A stretch of DNA of 64,000 nt from Symsagittifera roscoffensis (GCF_963678635.1 NC_087071.1:15106864-15170863); one strand, 5' to 3'. Shown: positions 17,928 to 28,800, counted from the stretch's first letter. Numbers and translations: made by a program. The notes: generated from the letters alone by a model not told the origin.

Positions 17928-20900
17928 TCAGGCGATGCTCAAGTAGTACTTCTTGTGAAGATGCACCATTATCTCTGTTTCTGCAAAGACCACATGTAGG
18001 ATAGCGTACAATTCCCTCGAGCTCAGTTTGCCCCTGTTTGGGTCGTACACCGGCATCGAGACCTCCACTATTCCTCTTTCAATCATGAAGTCACGTAGTC
18101 TTGTCAGTGCCAATATCACGTGTTCAGGATCAATTGTGTTTCTGTCGTTGACTCTCGTTACTAGGAAGCAGAGGTATTTGCCCGGGACTTGTGCCACTGA
18201 CGGTGGAAGCGCTGCTATGCCTCCCAGTCCTGGCCTCTGTCTGAACAGAAACTCTACGTTCTGGTACTCTCTTTTGAAGTCAGCCTCCAATCTTGATTTG
18301 AAACTCATGTCCGCCGTGATGCAGATCGCGCTGGTCCTGTTTGACAGGATGAAGTCGCTATCTGTTATCATGATGTTCTCTGAGTATTCATTGGGTATTT
18401 CGAATTTCGTTTTGAAATTCCTTCCTATGGTAGGCTCTGGTTCTTCTTCCTCCAGTTCCAATCCGCTTGTTTCCCTCACTTCCTTGAGCTTCTTTATCAT
18501 CAAATTTTCGGTGTGGGTAAGTCCTACCCCCACTCCCCGGACAAAAATATTTATCGACGTCCCCGTCGATGTAGTCGGGTCTGAATTGTCCTTAGGGATG
18601 TCCAGTGGCCTGTCTGTTGCTGTCCATCCGAAAAGAGGGTCCTCTGTCTTCATGTAATTTGCTGCTGATATATCGACTTGCTGAATGCTTTGTCCTTCGT
18701 GGCTCTCGTCCTTGACATCACGCATCCACTCTAGAATCCTCAAGTTCGTGTTCTCCCTCCTTTCTATTTCACTCTGCTCGAGATCCGTCTCCAATTCTGG
18801 CGTCGAGTAATCATCCTGCGGATAATGTCCACCATCGTCAATGACCTGCCATTCCTCTCCGGCTTCCAGTTCGCCTGCGCTTAGTAGTTCATCGCCCAAC
18901 TTGTCTGGCTGTATCTTATCGATCAAGAAGTCATCCCCGTACCTATTGTACCTCATGCCTGTGCGTTTACGATTGCCAGTCCTGGTTTCCGGTGGTGTTG
19001 GTCGATCCGGCTCCATCCACTTCGGTACCTCGTTTTGCTCTGGGTCGTTCCAGTCTTCTTCTACAAATGAACCTGCATCCGACTCCACTTCTATCTTTTC
19101 GTTGTCGTCCAAACTCAAGTTCTCATTACCATCATTTTTCTCTCTAGTGCCTTTCTCATTCACTTCGCACGCTGGTTCCACCACCAGGTACTCAAGACCT
19201 TCCATGTCTTTTGGTAGGCACCAGTCCTCCGGGGACGGGACATGAGGCTTCAGATTTTCGTAATGTGCTGCTCGCCCTGTACTCAAGCGATAGAACCGTC
19301 CTTGTTGATGTACTTCCGTAATCATGAACGGTCCTCTCCATTTCTTGAGTAGTTTCTTTGTTCCCTTGGGCGGTATGACATTTTGGAAGACCCACACGTA
19401 TTGGCCCACTTCGTATGGCTTTGCTCTTAGTATCTTTTCGTCATATTTCTTGCGTTGCCTCATTTGCGCTTGCGCCGTGTTTCTCCGACATAGCTCGTTT
19501 AGCTCTTGTTGTCTTTTGATCGCTTCCTTCACGTATGCTTGAGGTGACGTCCTCTTCCCCTCGTACTCCGGGTAAAAGAATGTTATAGGCATTGCCCTTT
19601 CCCTGCCTGTCAACATCATGAAAGGACTGATACCCGTCGTTGAGTGCTGAGTACTATTATAGGCTCCTACTACCTGTGGCAGGTATTTGTCCCAGTCCGT
19701 CATGTATCTCGAGCAGTACACCCTGAGCATGTTGACCAGTGTCCTGTTCTGTCTCTCTACCAACCCATTGGTCTGTGGATGATAGGTCGTCGAGTGTGCT
19801 TGAGCAATGTGTGATCTCTTCATCAATTCTTTTGTCAAGTCCCCCACAAAAGCCTTGCCGTTGTCTGACTGGAAAGTCATTGGACAACCATATCGCGATA
19901 TCCAATGCGTTATCAGGTGATCACATGTCTCCTCTGCTGAGGCTGTCTGGCACGGAACCGCTTCCGCCAACTTGGTGAAGTGATCTATTATAACTAGTAT
20001 TTGGTTATAACCCGACTCCGTCATGCAGATTTTCTGATGGTCTATCTGCACCACTTCATTGAATTCCGAACTCTCGACAGACTTGAGGGGAAACTTCATC
20101 TTCCTTGGGTCTTTTACTTGAAGGCATGCTAGGCAGGCATTCACCCACCTCTCGCAAGCTTTTCTCATTCCCGGCCAGTCAAACCTGTGAAGTATCCTTT
20201 GTTGTACTTTATCTATCCCCTGATGGCCCATCTGGTCGTGTGATCTGAAAAGCACTTCCGTTTGGTACAGTTGTGGTAGTATGATGAGGTTGTGTTTGTG
20301 TAATATTTTTTCCTCATCTCTTCTCTTGCACGCTACCACCCCTTCAGCTGTGTGATAAAGTAAATCTCTCTTTTCTTTGTAGAACTGGCTCAAGATCTTG
20401 TAGCTGTCTTCCTCAAGTTCCCCCTTCTCCTTGACTCCCGAATGGATCCATTTGGAGAGGTTACTTGTCATTTTGTCATTCCTCTGGGCCCTTATTAGGT
20501 CAGACAGCCTGTATCTCGCCTTAACGTGCTCCTTTAGCGCCATGATCTGTCCATTCATTTCACCAGGGTTGTGGATGTCATCGCTCAGCTTCACACATAT
20601 CATCCTTTTCACGATTTTCATGTCGTCTTCTGGTACCAGATTCGTTCTGACGTTTGAGTTGCACGATAGTTCCCTTAGTGGTTTTCTTGAAACTGCTATT
20701 TTCTCGAGCTCTTCACCACCTCGTACCTCTTGTATTTCCAGATTATACGTCCCTGAAGATGGATCCGTCTGTAATTCCCTGTCGTGCTGTCTTATCTTCT
20801 CTTCCGCCAGTATCATGCATAGACTGTCTTGGTCTTCGCTGCTCTCATCCGAGTCTTCATCCCATTCTTCACGCTCCCCGGACAATTTCCCTTCTCCGGT

Positions 20901-23900
20901 TTCGTCTTCTTCCATGAATCTGGACCACTCCCCGGACTCTTGATCTAGTCCCAGGTGTTCAACTTCTTCTCTGAATGTTACTTTTTTATCCCTGACTTTT
21001 GTCTGCTCCAGAATTTTGTCGGGGATTTTTTCAACTAGTGATCGCACAACTTCCTTGCTATCAGTGATGCTTCCTTTTGAGACGTCAGTATTGTTCACTG
21101 TTTCTTCTCTCCGAAGTATGGTTAGTTCCGGTGCCTCCTGACCTTTCCCTTGGATCACGGGCTTGTCATCTGATAGTTTCTCAAGCAACCTCATTAAGTC
21201 TTCATCTATTCGGACCGTTCCCTCCTCTACCTGGGTGAGATCATAACCTTTTGCCTTGAGTGTCTCCCTCACGATTTTGGACTTTAGCATTATTCCTATC
21301 GGAATCCCACTGCTTTTCTTCAAGATGGTCTTTTCAAGAGTTTCTTTCGGCAATTCGGGATGATCTTCAATCGGTTTGCCTGATTTGTCCAGCCATCTCG
21401 TGAGTGGAAGACTGTCGTACGTTTCTTTGTCCATGAAGGAGAAGCCATCTTTGATCTCAGGTCTGTCCGCCTCTCTTTGTTCTTGCCTCTCGTAGAACTC
21501 CGTCTTCTTACTCAAGCTGTCAGCATTTTGATGTTTATCTCGTGTTCTGTGCTCAATTATCATGTTGTATCCATCCAAGCGAACTATCCACCTCCCAATA
21601 TAGCTCTGGTCCATTGAGTACGTTTTCAGCCAGCTTAGTGCTCGGTTGTCGACTCGCAGCTTGAAGGGCTCACTGCCTAGGTATGCTCTGTATTTTTCGA
21701 CAAAGGTGACCACCGCGAACATCTCTGCTTTCGGTGCTCCGTACTTCATTTCTGTGTCACTTAGGACCTTGCTCCCGTATGCTATTGGTCTCAAGACTGT
21801 CTTCCCATTCCATTCTTGTTCTTGATGGAGAATCCCAGAAATAGCGACTACTGACGCGTCCGTGTCTAGCACGTACATCCCCTTCTCTGTCGGCATACCC
21901 AGTACTGGTGCCTCACATAGCTCTTTCTTTATTCTCTGGAATGACTCTTCTGCCGCGTTGTTCCACGTGAACTTCTTGCCCTTATGTCTCATTAGTTGTT
22001 GCATCGGGTATACCTTGTCCGCATAGCCCTTGATGAATTCTCTATAATAGTTGGCGAAACCCAGGAAGCTCATCAGCTGGTGCTCCGTCTTCGGTGATTT
22101 CCAGGTTAGGACTGCTTCCACGGCGTCTGGATCAGGTCTGATGCCGTGCTTATCTACCATCCTTCCCAAGTATTTAATCGAGTCCTTGAGTATCTCGCAC
22201 TTTGATGGTTTACACTTCAGCCCCGATCTTTTCATGCACGCGAACACCTCGTCAAGCCTCTCGATGTGGTCTTCTAGTGTCGGCGTTGCTATTACCACGT
22301 CGTCCACGTAGCACATTACCAGGTTGCCGTACTTCTTCGTCACGCCTATCAACGCGTGTGCCATCAGCCGCTGAAACGTGGCTGTTGCATTGCAGAGTCC
22401 AAACGGCATCCGTTTCCATTGAAACAGACCCAACTCGCAGGCGAACCCTGTCTTGTCCCTGTCTTGCTTCCTTAATGGTACCTGCCAAAAGGCCGAGCCT
22501 AAATCAAGAGTCGTAAAAAATTTCGCATCACCTAACTTCGAGAGGCTCTCATCAATTCTAGGTATGGGATAGGCATCCTTCACCGTGACGGAGTTCAGGT
22601 ATCGAAAGTCACAACAAAACCTTAACTGGTCGCCTTTCTTTTTGGCCATCACTACTCCACACGCCCACGGTGACTTGGATGGTTCTATCATGTCATACTC
22701 TAGTAACGTTTCGATTTCTTTTCTACACGCGTCCGATTTGTGTGGGGTCATGCGCCTCACCCCCTCCCTGTGTGGTACCGCGTTTTCCTCAAGTTCAATT
22801 TCATGTTCAACAAAATTACAACACCCGATATCCGCCTTATGCCTTGAAAAGACCTCCTCGTTTCGCTCTAGTACGTCCTTGATAGCTTCGAGCTGTTCAT
22901 CTTTCAGTTTGCCCCTTAAATGTTCAATCTCCGGCAGAACCGGTTTATCAATTTGCATTTCATCTAGTGTGGGTCGCTCTGGAAAGTTCGAACAGCTCGA
23001 AAGCCCATCGTCCGTTTCTGACTTAAGTGATTTGATAAGACCTGAAGAATCTTTTATTCTCTGCAATCGTCTCAAGATACAAATTTTGTCCCTGTGGTTG
23101 GGACAATCAACAACTTCATTTTGTTTTGAGTTTTCAATTGTTTCATATCGAGTTTTAACCGGTAAAGCATATCCCAGCTTCCTCCCTCTCTGTATCGTGA
23201 TCGGTATATCAAGGGTATTCAACAAGACACTGACGCAGAGGCCGCTCTTCGTTATCGAAAATGATCTTCCTAAAACAGCAGCGCTTTGACTATTAGGATT
23301 TGGAACTATACACACTTGCTTGTTGTCACTTAGTTCATTATAATTTTTCATCCTCAAGCTTACGATTGCCGCTTCATTAGCTTTTAACCTCACTCTCCTA
23401 CTCAAGAATACCGGTGCTTTGTTTTCATTTGCCATTATTAAATTTACCGGTTTGATTGCGTACCTCCTATCCGGGTTCCGTATCCTGAACATTGCATTAT
23501 TTAGATCAATCGTTACGTCGAAATTCCTGATGAAGTCTCTGCCCAAAATGAATTGGTCAGATTCATCTAGGTTTTCTACCACGATGAAGCTCATCCACAG
23601 GTTACGTTCCCCCAAATTGAGAGCTATTATCGGCGTCCTGCCCAACACCCGAAGGGCCCCTTTGTTTGCAGCTGACAGCCGTATTCTAGAGTCTATCAAG
23701 TCACCTTTGTCAAAGCCCATTTTTTCCCATGTTTCGATTGGTATGACGCTCAAGACTGCTCCCGTGTCGAGTAATCCACGTAACTGAGTCTTTTTGCCAT
23801 TTATGTCTAGCACGTGCCCTGTCACGTCTGCTTCCGTCCCGATGTGCATTGCATCTTCTTCGAGCATAGCGCAGTGTCCAATCGATCTTACTTTCAATTC

Positions 23901-26735
23901 TTCTTTCCCTACATAGATTTGTCCAATTAGGTCTTCGTCGCATGTTATCATCGTCTTTGTATAGATGTTGATTCCATCTATATTTAGCATGACCTCGTGT
24001 GGACCATAAGCTTCAGTGTACCTATTATCAACACGTACCGATTTGCTGCCCCCTCTCGTGAGTAGTGCCCTGAGCGCTCTAGAAGTCGTTTGTGGACTTA
24101 TTCCACTCAAGTAGTCTGCATACACGTCAATGTGCATTATCGTCTGGTCGCTCGGCTCGCTCAAGTTTCTGGTTACCTCGTGTCCGCCCACTGTGATTAT
24201 CGACATTATTCTTGCTCCGATTTTCGATATCCCAAAAGGTTTACCTGTCACCATTTTCACGGTGTTACAATTCCCGGTCTTCATTGAGCCCGTTCTAGCC
24301 TCTGGTATTGAGTTCGATCCGGTTAATGCTTCGTTAAAATTCTGTCTTTCGATCTCCAACTTTAGTCGTTGCTCTATTTCTTTCGCAGCCAGATCTTGTT
24401 TCACTTTGGCAATTGCTTCCGTCGCCGCTTTCTCATAATTTATCTCTAGAGAGCTTCCGGCCGCGGACTCTAACGCACCGCTAACATGTGTAACAGCTTT
24501 CACTGTCTTCGTCGGCAATTCGGTGTTTGGTGCCCCCAAGTTCCTAGATTCAAACTCGTTTTGCCTGTTCCGCTGATTCTGCACCGCCGCTAATGCCAAC
24601 TTATGTTTGGGGTGATTCTGGTCCTTGACCGCTTCCCAGAACAAGGGACAATCCATTCTGAAGTGCCCCTCCTGATTACAGAAGAAGCATCTGGCGCCTA
24701 TCTTGATGATCAAGCCATTATAGTACTCGTGTTCCTCCATCTGGCTCATATCCTCTTCATCCGGTGCATAACCTAGGCTCTTCATGCCTTGTTTGTACGT
24801 TGTGCAGTCAGCCACATGATGATCCGCTGACCCGCAGTTCGCGCATGATCTACGCTTGTCCATATCGTCTCTAGGTTTGTACCATGATGACCTCTGGGGT
24901 TGGCTTCCCCCTTGCGTGTTCCTGTTTTCGGAATATGAGTACTTCTTAGGTTTCATCAGCATGTATTCTCTTGATTTCTGTCTCATTTCTTCTGGGGTGG
25001 GTGCGCTGTCCTTCGACAATGTGTAGTATGTTGCTAACATTGTCCTTAAGTCATCACTTTTCACCCCATCGATGAACTTCGAGGCAATGCTAAAGTTCCG
25101 TCTATTTGTCGACTCCTCTGGGTCACTCCTCCTTCTCAAGCTCTCGAGGTCATCTAGGAACCGATCTATTGACTCGTCGTCCCTCTGCCTTCTTTTTTCA
25201 AATCGCATCATCGCTTGGTGGCCTTTCATGCCTGACCCGAATCGATTCAGCAATATCTCGAAGATCTTGTCCGCGGTGTCGCGTTCTTCCTCCTTCTTTG
25301 CGACCACGCATTTTAATGCCGTTCCTTCCAAGTTGCTCAGTATGGCTGTACATGCTTGCCTTTCGTCACTCAAGTTATCTTGCTCTAGATGTAATCTCAT
25401 CACTTCCACCCAAGTGTCAATGCATCCATCGGAGTCGTCTTTGAATTCCTTTGGCTTCTTGAATGTCTTTCTTGTTTTCCCCTCTCTCCTCTCGCTCGAG
25501 TCAGTGTTCCTCGTGGCGAAGGCCTCTAGAGTCCTGTTCATCATCTCCCAAGTGCTGGCCCATGTCATAGCATCCGGTCCTGTGTTGCTGTTAGCTGTTG
25601 AATCTCCCGGAGCAGTCGTTGTATTCGACGTTCCATTCTTCATTATTGTTTTCGCAGCTGTTGGTGCTATGCTTATCGCATCCCTGGTTAAGGGCAACGG
25701 TGTCGATTGTCGTTTGTTCCTTTGTGGTTCTGCAAAGTCAACTCTGGTGCCTTGCGTGCGATCCACTGCCGGTCTTTCTTGTGGAGTAGAACCTCTCAGG
25801 ATTGCATCCAACTTTGCCTGTATTTCACACGAACTCTCGGCTTGACTCCTGCTCATTGTGTCCATTCTCCTTTCCAGGCTCCCTAATTGGCTGTTGACAT
25901 CATCATATCGGTTCTTCAACTGTTGCATGTCTGTTTTGATGTTCTTTTCTCGTTCTTCATTGGTGGCTTCTACCTTATCTGACATTTCCTTGAGTCTCTC
26001 ATCTGTTGCCTTAGCTAGGTTAAAATAACTGTCTAGATACTCGTGCTTGTTGTATCTTATCTCCTTTTTTATCACCTCTCTGTCTTCTTCACTGTGCTTA
26101 AGTCTTTTGTCAATCTGATTTAATTTCGCCAACAAGTCACCCAGCTCAATGTTAGTCTCTTCATGGTCAGCTGTCGGTCTCTCTTCGGCCGTAGCCTCTG
26201 CTTTAGCTTGTTCCTCTCTTGGATTGGCTTCTGAGGTCTTCGTGCTAACTGTCCCAAACGTTCGTGCTCTTTCTGCTTTTGGTTCTTCAGTCACGTTTTC
26301 TTTTGTTTTTATTCCGAACATTATTCCCAATTTTTCCGTAAAAGATGTCCTCTTTACTTGAGAGTCTTCTTTCACCGTTTCTTCGGTGTTGCCTATTGCA
26401 TCTTCCGCGTCATCTATCGGTGAGAACTCTATGGGTTTCTGGTTCGGTTCCTCTGCATTGGGCATTGGAGTTGACTCTGTCGCCATCTTCCTTGTTTCAT
26501 CCACACTTTGATCGGGTGTCTCTAGATCAATCTCGATGGTGGGTTCTACTCGCTCCCCTTCCGTGCCCTCTTTCGCCCTGTTCTCCGCTGTACTCCTTGT
26601 GCTGACCATGTTAACTGAAAAGTTCGTCTTCGTTATCTTTGGGCCCGTTGATGTCGTTCCGCGCAGCGATGAATTATATTTCGTGTTTGATCCACTTGAC
26701 CTTTTTTCGAGCACCGGTACCCTACTCCGCCTCAT
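17928..26735 (-). CDS. Element 1 Gag-Pol polyprotein (2,935 codons) with C-terminal macro-like domain
   Basis: A single uninterrupted gag-pol ORF with no frameshift between gag and pol. In order: a coiled coil (about residues 200-310); a gag capsid-type region (about 435-600); two zinc knuckles of CX2CX4HX4C form (631-644 and 683-696); an aspartic protease with LLDTGA (Asp990); reverse transcriptase with YVDD (from 1476); RNase H with DTDAS (about 1623); a spacer of about 400 residues rich in acidic residues; an integrase HHCC zinc site (about 2150-2205) and catalytic Asp2232, Asp2291, Glu2327, with exactly 35 residues between the last two; a GPF motif of the GPY/F module (about 2470); and a long acidic tail. 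Residues about 2796-2932 resemble a TARG1/OARD1 macro domain (see finding). The reverse transcriptase and integrase place it in Ty3/gypsy. The ATG at 26735 is used; an ATG at 26608, just after a TTTTCAG-like site, is an alternative start. Confidence 0.93.
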   Translation of the reverse strand: MRRSRVPVLEKRSSGSNTKYNSSLRGTTSTGPKITKTNFSVNMVSTRSTAENRAKEGTEGERVEPTIEIDLETPDQSVDETRKMATESTPMPNAEEPNQKPIEFSPIDDAEDAIGNTEETVKEDSQVKRTSFTEKLGIMFGIKTKENVTEEPKAERARTFGTVSTKTSEANPREEQAKAEATAEERPTADHEETNIELGDLLAKLNQIDKRLKHSEEDREVIKKEIRYNKHEYLDSYFNLAKATDERLKEMSDKVEATNEEREKNIKTDMQQLKNRYDDVNSQLGSLERRMDTMSRSQAESSCEIQAKLDAILRGSTPQERPAVDRTQGTRVDFAEPQRNKRQSTPLPLTRDAISIAPTAAKTIMKNGTSNTTTAPGDSTANSNTGPDAMTWASTWEMMNRTLEAFATRNTDSSERREGKTRKTFKKPKEFKDDSDGCIDTWVEVMRLHLEQDNLSDERQACTAILSNLEGTALKCVVAKKEEERDTADKIFEILLNRFGSGMKGHQAMMRFEKRRQRDDESIDRFLDDLESLRRRSDPEESTNRRNFSIASKFIDGVKSDDLRTMLATYYTLSKDSAPTPEEMRQKSREYMLMKPKKYSYSENRNTQGGSQPQRSSWYKPRDDMDKRRSCANCGSADHHVADCTTYKQGMKSLGYAPDEEDMSQMEEHEYYNGLIIKIGARCFFCNQEGHFRMDCPLFWEAVKDQNHPKHKLALAAVQNQRNRQNEFESRNLGAPNTELPTKTVKAVTHVSGALESAAGSSLEINYEKAATEAIAKVKQDLAAKEIEQRLKLEIERQNFNEALTGSNSIPEARTGSMKTGNCNTVKMVTGKPFGISKIGARIMSIITVGGHEVTRNLSEPSDQTIMHIDVYADYLSGISPQTTSRALRALLTRGGSKSVRVDNRYTEAYGPHEVMLNIDGINIYTKTMITCDEDLIGQIYVGKEELKVRSIGHCAMLEEDAMHIGTEADVTGHVLDINGKKTQLRGLLDTGAVLSVIPIETWEKMGFDKGDLIDSRIRLSAANKGALRVLGRTPIIALNLGERNLWMSFIVVENLDESDQFILGRDFIRNFDVTIDLNNAMFRIRNPDRRYAIKPVNLIMANENKAPVFLSRRVRLKANEAAIVSLRMKNYNELSDNKQVCIVPNPNSQSAAVLGRSFSITKSGLCVSVLLNTLDIPITIQRGRKLGYALPVKTRYETIENSKQNEVVDCPNHRDKICILRRLQRIKDSSGLIKSLKSETDDGLSSCSNFPERPTLDEMQIDKPVLPEIEHLRGKLKDEQLEAIKDVLERNEEVFSRHKADIGCCNFVEHEIELEENAVPHREGVRRMTPHKSDACRKEIETLLEYDMIEPSKSPWACGVVMAKKKGDQLRFCCDFRYLNSVTVKDAYPIPRIDESLSKLGDAKFFTTLDLGSAFWQVPLRKQDRDKTGFACELGLFQWKRMPFGLCNATATFQRLMAHALIGVTKKYGNLVMCYVDDVVIATPTLEDHIERLDEVFACMKRSGLKCKPSKCEILKDSIKYLGRMVDKHGIRPDPDAVEAVLTWKSPKTEHQLMSFLGFANYYREFIKGYADKVYPMQQLMRHKGKKFTWNNAAEESFQRIKKELCEAPVLGMPTEKGMYVLDTDASVVAISGILHQEQEWNGKTVLRPIAYGSKVLSDTEMKYGAPKAEMFAVVTFVEKYRAYLGSEPFKLRVDNRALSWLKTYSMDQSYIGRWIVRLDGYNMIIEHRTRDKHQNADSLSKKTEFYERQEQREADRPEIKDGFSFMDKETYDSLPLTRWLDKSGKPIEDHPELPKETLEKTILKKSSGIPIGIMLKSKIVRETLKAKGYDLTQVEEGTVRIDEDLMRLLEKLSDDKPVIQGKGQEAPELTILRREETVNNTDVSKGSITDSKEVVRSLVEKIPDKILEQTKVRDKKVTFREEVEHLGLDQESGEWSRFMEEDETGEGKLSGEREEWDEDSDESSEDQDSLCMILAEEKIRQHDRELQTDPSSGTYNLEIQEVRGGEELEKIAVSRKPLRELSCNSNVRTNLVPEDDMKIVKRMICVKLSDDIHNPGEMNGQIMALKEHVKARYRLSDLIRAQRNDKMTSNLSKWIHSGVKEKGELEEDSYKILSQFYKEKRDLLYHTAEGVVACKRRDEEKILHKHNLIILPQLYQTEVLFRSHDQMGHQGIDKVQQRILHRFDWPGMRKACERWVNACLACLQVKDPRKMKFPLKSVESSEFNEVVQIDHQKICMTESGYNQILVIIDHFTKLAEAVPCQTASAEETCDHLITHWISRYGCPMTFQSDNGKAFVGDLTKELMKRSHIAQAHSTTYHPQTNGLVERQNRTLVNMLRVYCSRYMTDWDKYLPQVVGAYNSTQHSTTGISPFMMLTGRERAMPITFFYPEYEGKRTSPQAYVKEAIKRQQELNELCRRNTAQAQMRQRKKYDEKILRAKPYEVGQYVWVFQNVIPPKGTKKLLKKWRGPFMITEVHQQGRFYRLSTGRAAHYENLKPHVPSPEDWCLPKDMEGLEYLVVEPACEVNEKGTREKNDGNENLSLDDNEKIEVESDAGSFVEEDWNDPEQNEVPKWMEPDRPTPPETRTGNRKRTGMRYNRYGDDFLIDKIQPDKLGDELLSAGELEAGEEWQVIDDGGHYPQDDYSTPELETDLEQSEIERRENTNLRILEWMRDVKDESHEGQSIQQVDISAANYMKTEDPLFGWTATDRPLDIPKDNSDPTTSTGTSINIFVRGVGVGLTHTENLMIKKLKEVRETSGLELEEEEPEPTIGRNFKTKFEIPNEYSENIMITDSDFILSNRTSAICITADMSFKSRLEADFKREYQNVEFLFRQRPGLGGIAALPPSVAQVPGKYLCFLVTRVNDRNTIDPEHVILALTRLRDFMIERGIVEVSMPVYDPNRGKLSSRELYAILHVVFAETEIMVHLHKKYYLSIA
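17931..18350 (-). other. Macro-domain-like C-terminus of Pol
   Basis: About 140 residues after the integrase tail. The pattern follows the ADP-ribose-binding macro domain of the TARG1/OARD1 type: a first strand ending ICITAD, then a helix with DFKREY, a strand KYLCFLVTRV, a helix LTRLRDFMIERG, a strand VEVSMPVYD, and a final VFAETEIMVHL strand. The glycine loop and the catalytic Asp of active TARG1 do not seem conserved (KSRLE and NRGKL instead), so if the fold is right it may bind but not cleave. This is recognised by eye from family knowledge, not by a search. Confidence 0.55.
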
Positions 26736-27040
26736 TATTTCTATTTACAACTGCTTCTATTTACAATTTTATTATATACACGATTCTATTCTAAGGGTAA
26801 AAAAAATATTTTTTGTGGTAACAAATTCTGTATAACGTGTTAAAAACCTTATCCAATTCTCTTTCTAAAACCTCCGAAAAATTTTCCTTAATTTGGTCTT
26901 AACCCTACCTATTTTGATTTGTCTTATTCTGTCTTAAAACGCACTTGTTGTAATTTGACTTCAATTTTTATACCGTCCCAAGACTATTCGTCACTATCAC
27001 AGTACTCTCCGTTAGTGTCCTAAGACCCTTGTACCAAGAC

Positions 27041-27776
27041 CACTGTCCCAAGACTACTGTCCCAAGACCAGTGTCCCAAGGCTAGTGTCCCAAGACTACT
27101 GTCCCAAGGCTAGTGTCCCAAGGCTAGTGTCCCAAGACTACTGTCCCAAGGGTAGTGTCCCAAGACCAGTGTCCCAAGACTACTGTCCCAAGACTAGTGT
27201 CCCAAGGCTAGTGTCCCAAGACTACTGTCCCAAGACTAGTGTCCCAAGGGTAGTGTCCCAAGACCAGTGTCCCAAGGCTGGTATCCCAAGACTAGTGTCC
27301 CAAGACTAGTGTCCCAAGGGTAGTGTCCCAAGACCAGTGTCCCAAGGCTGGTGTCCCAAGACTAGTGTCCCAAGACTAGTGTCCCAAGACCACTGTCCCA
27401 AGACTGTCCCAAGACCACTGTCCCAAGACCCTGTCCCAAGACCACTGTCCCAAGACCCCTGTCCCAAGACCCTGTCCCAAGACCACTGTCCCAAGACCAC
27501 TGTCCCAAGACCCTGTCCCAAGACCCTGTCCCAAGACCCTGTCCCAAGACCCTGTCCCAAGACCCTGTCCCAAGACCACTGTCCCAAGACCACTGTCCCA
27601 AGACCCTGTCCCAAGACCACTGTCCCAAGACCCTGTCCCAAGACCCTGTCCCAAGACCACTGTCCCAAGACCACTGTCCCAAGACCCTGTCCCAAGACCC
27701 TGTCCCAAGACCACTGTCCCAAGACCCTGTCCCAAGACCACTGTCCCAAGACCCTGTCCCAAGAACACTGTCCCAA
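27041..27776 (-). repeat. 14-bp minisatellite in element 1 leader
   Basis: More than 50 units of TGTCCCAAGAC plus 2-3 variable bases (for example TGTCCCAAGACTAC), mostly 14 bp and many 13 bp. In sense direction each unit carries GGG, giving regularly spaced G runs. The left part uses TAG/TAC variants and the right part CAC/CC variants, as expected from local expansion. Long open frames inside it arise only from the period. Confidence 0.95.
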
Positions 27777-28601
27777 TACTCGTCACGGAGTGTCTTCCTC
27801 GTTGTAGGGTCTTCTTGAACCACCGTACCTTGTACCACCACTCAAGCTCTAGTAAAATTTTCCCAAAAACCCTCTCTTAAAAGCCAAATGCTGACCCCCC
27901 TCTTCTTTTTGGTTGTTTCTATTTCAATGTAGGTGCGCAGGTATCTTGTGATCACCTGTTCGTATAAAACCAAACACAAATCCTCAATAAAATGCAACAA
28001 AAATTTTAAGTAAGAAAAATAATAAAAACAGAAAAATGAGCCCACCTAAAATTTAAAGGTGACCAATGTCTACCTTTCGTCTAAAAAAAAATGTCTGGTA
28101 CCTAATTGCCACGCGTTTTCCTCCCCCCACTAGTGATCTTATGGGGTATCACAAAAGCTGTCTATATCCGGTCCCCCCTACCAAACCAACCAGCGTACCA
28201 GTCTTAACTCGAGTTGAATTTTGGATCTCCACCTAATATTACCAACGCGTGTTAATTTCTAATGTAACTAAGTCAACGATGTCGACTAATTAGTTACTCT
28301 AATTTCCCCCTTTTTACAATTTACAACCGCCAACCTCTAACTTAACCAGCCCCCCTTCTAACCTCCCCCCTTTCTAGCCCCCCTTCTTAAGCCTAAAAAT
28401 TACTTTAAGCGCCGGGTGCTAAACCTCTCAAGAGAAAACCGTAGACCTGTTTCCAGGCCTGCTCAAGTAAAAACGTTCCTCAAAACTGGGGAATTTCGCT
28501 TATCCAATTTTACACTTATTTCCTATAATGTAATGTGGATTCTAACGATACCCGTTCTGCCCAACTTGAGAACTCGAGAATTGCCAAATCCTTCTTGGCT
28601 G

Positions 28602-28800
28602 CTTTCCCACTCGACTGGTCACCTGTTCCAGTCCAGTCTCCTATTGGTTCAGCCAAGTGTCCCTGAACCACTTTCCCACTCGGCTGGTCACCTCTTCCAG
28701 TCAAGTCTCCTATTGGTTCAGCTCAAGTGTCCCTGAACCACTTTCCCACTCGGCTGGTCACCTCTTCCAGTCAAGTCTCCTATTGGTCCAGCTAAGTTCC
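28602..28800 (-). repeat. 69-70 bp tandem repeat in element 1 leader
   Basis: Nearly three copies starting with CTTTCCCACTCG at 28602, 28671 and 28741, each with CTGGTCACC, TCCAGTC and TCTCCTATTGG. Element 2 has three copies at 51272-51465. Conservation of copy number suggests a structural or packaging role, but this is a guess. Confidence 0.85.

Noticed and set aside
27041-27776. CRISPR-like regular array
   Set aside because: Units are 13-14 bp with no separate spacers, in a eukaryotic retrotransposon leader.
27085-27841. Long ORFs on both strands made of repeated SQD-CPK and LGQ-SWD peptides
   Set aside because: They arise because the 14-bp minisatellite repeats in frame every 42 bp; all frames stay open and composition is purely repetitive. 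The same holds for 49842-50396.
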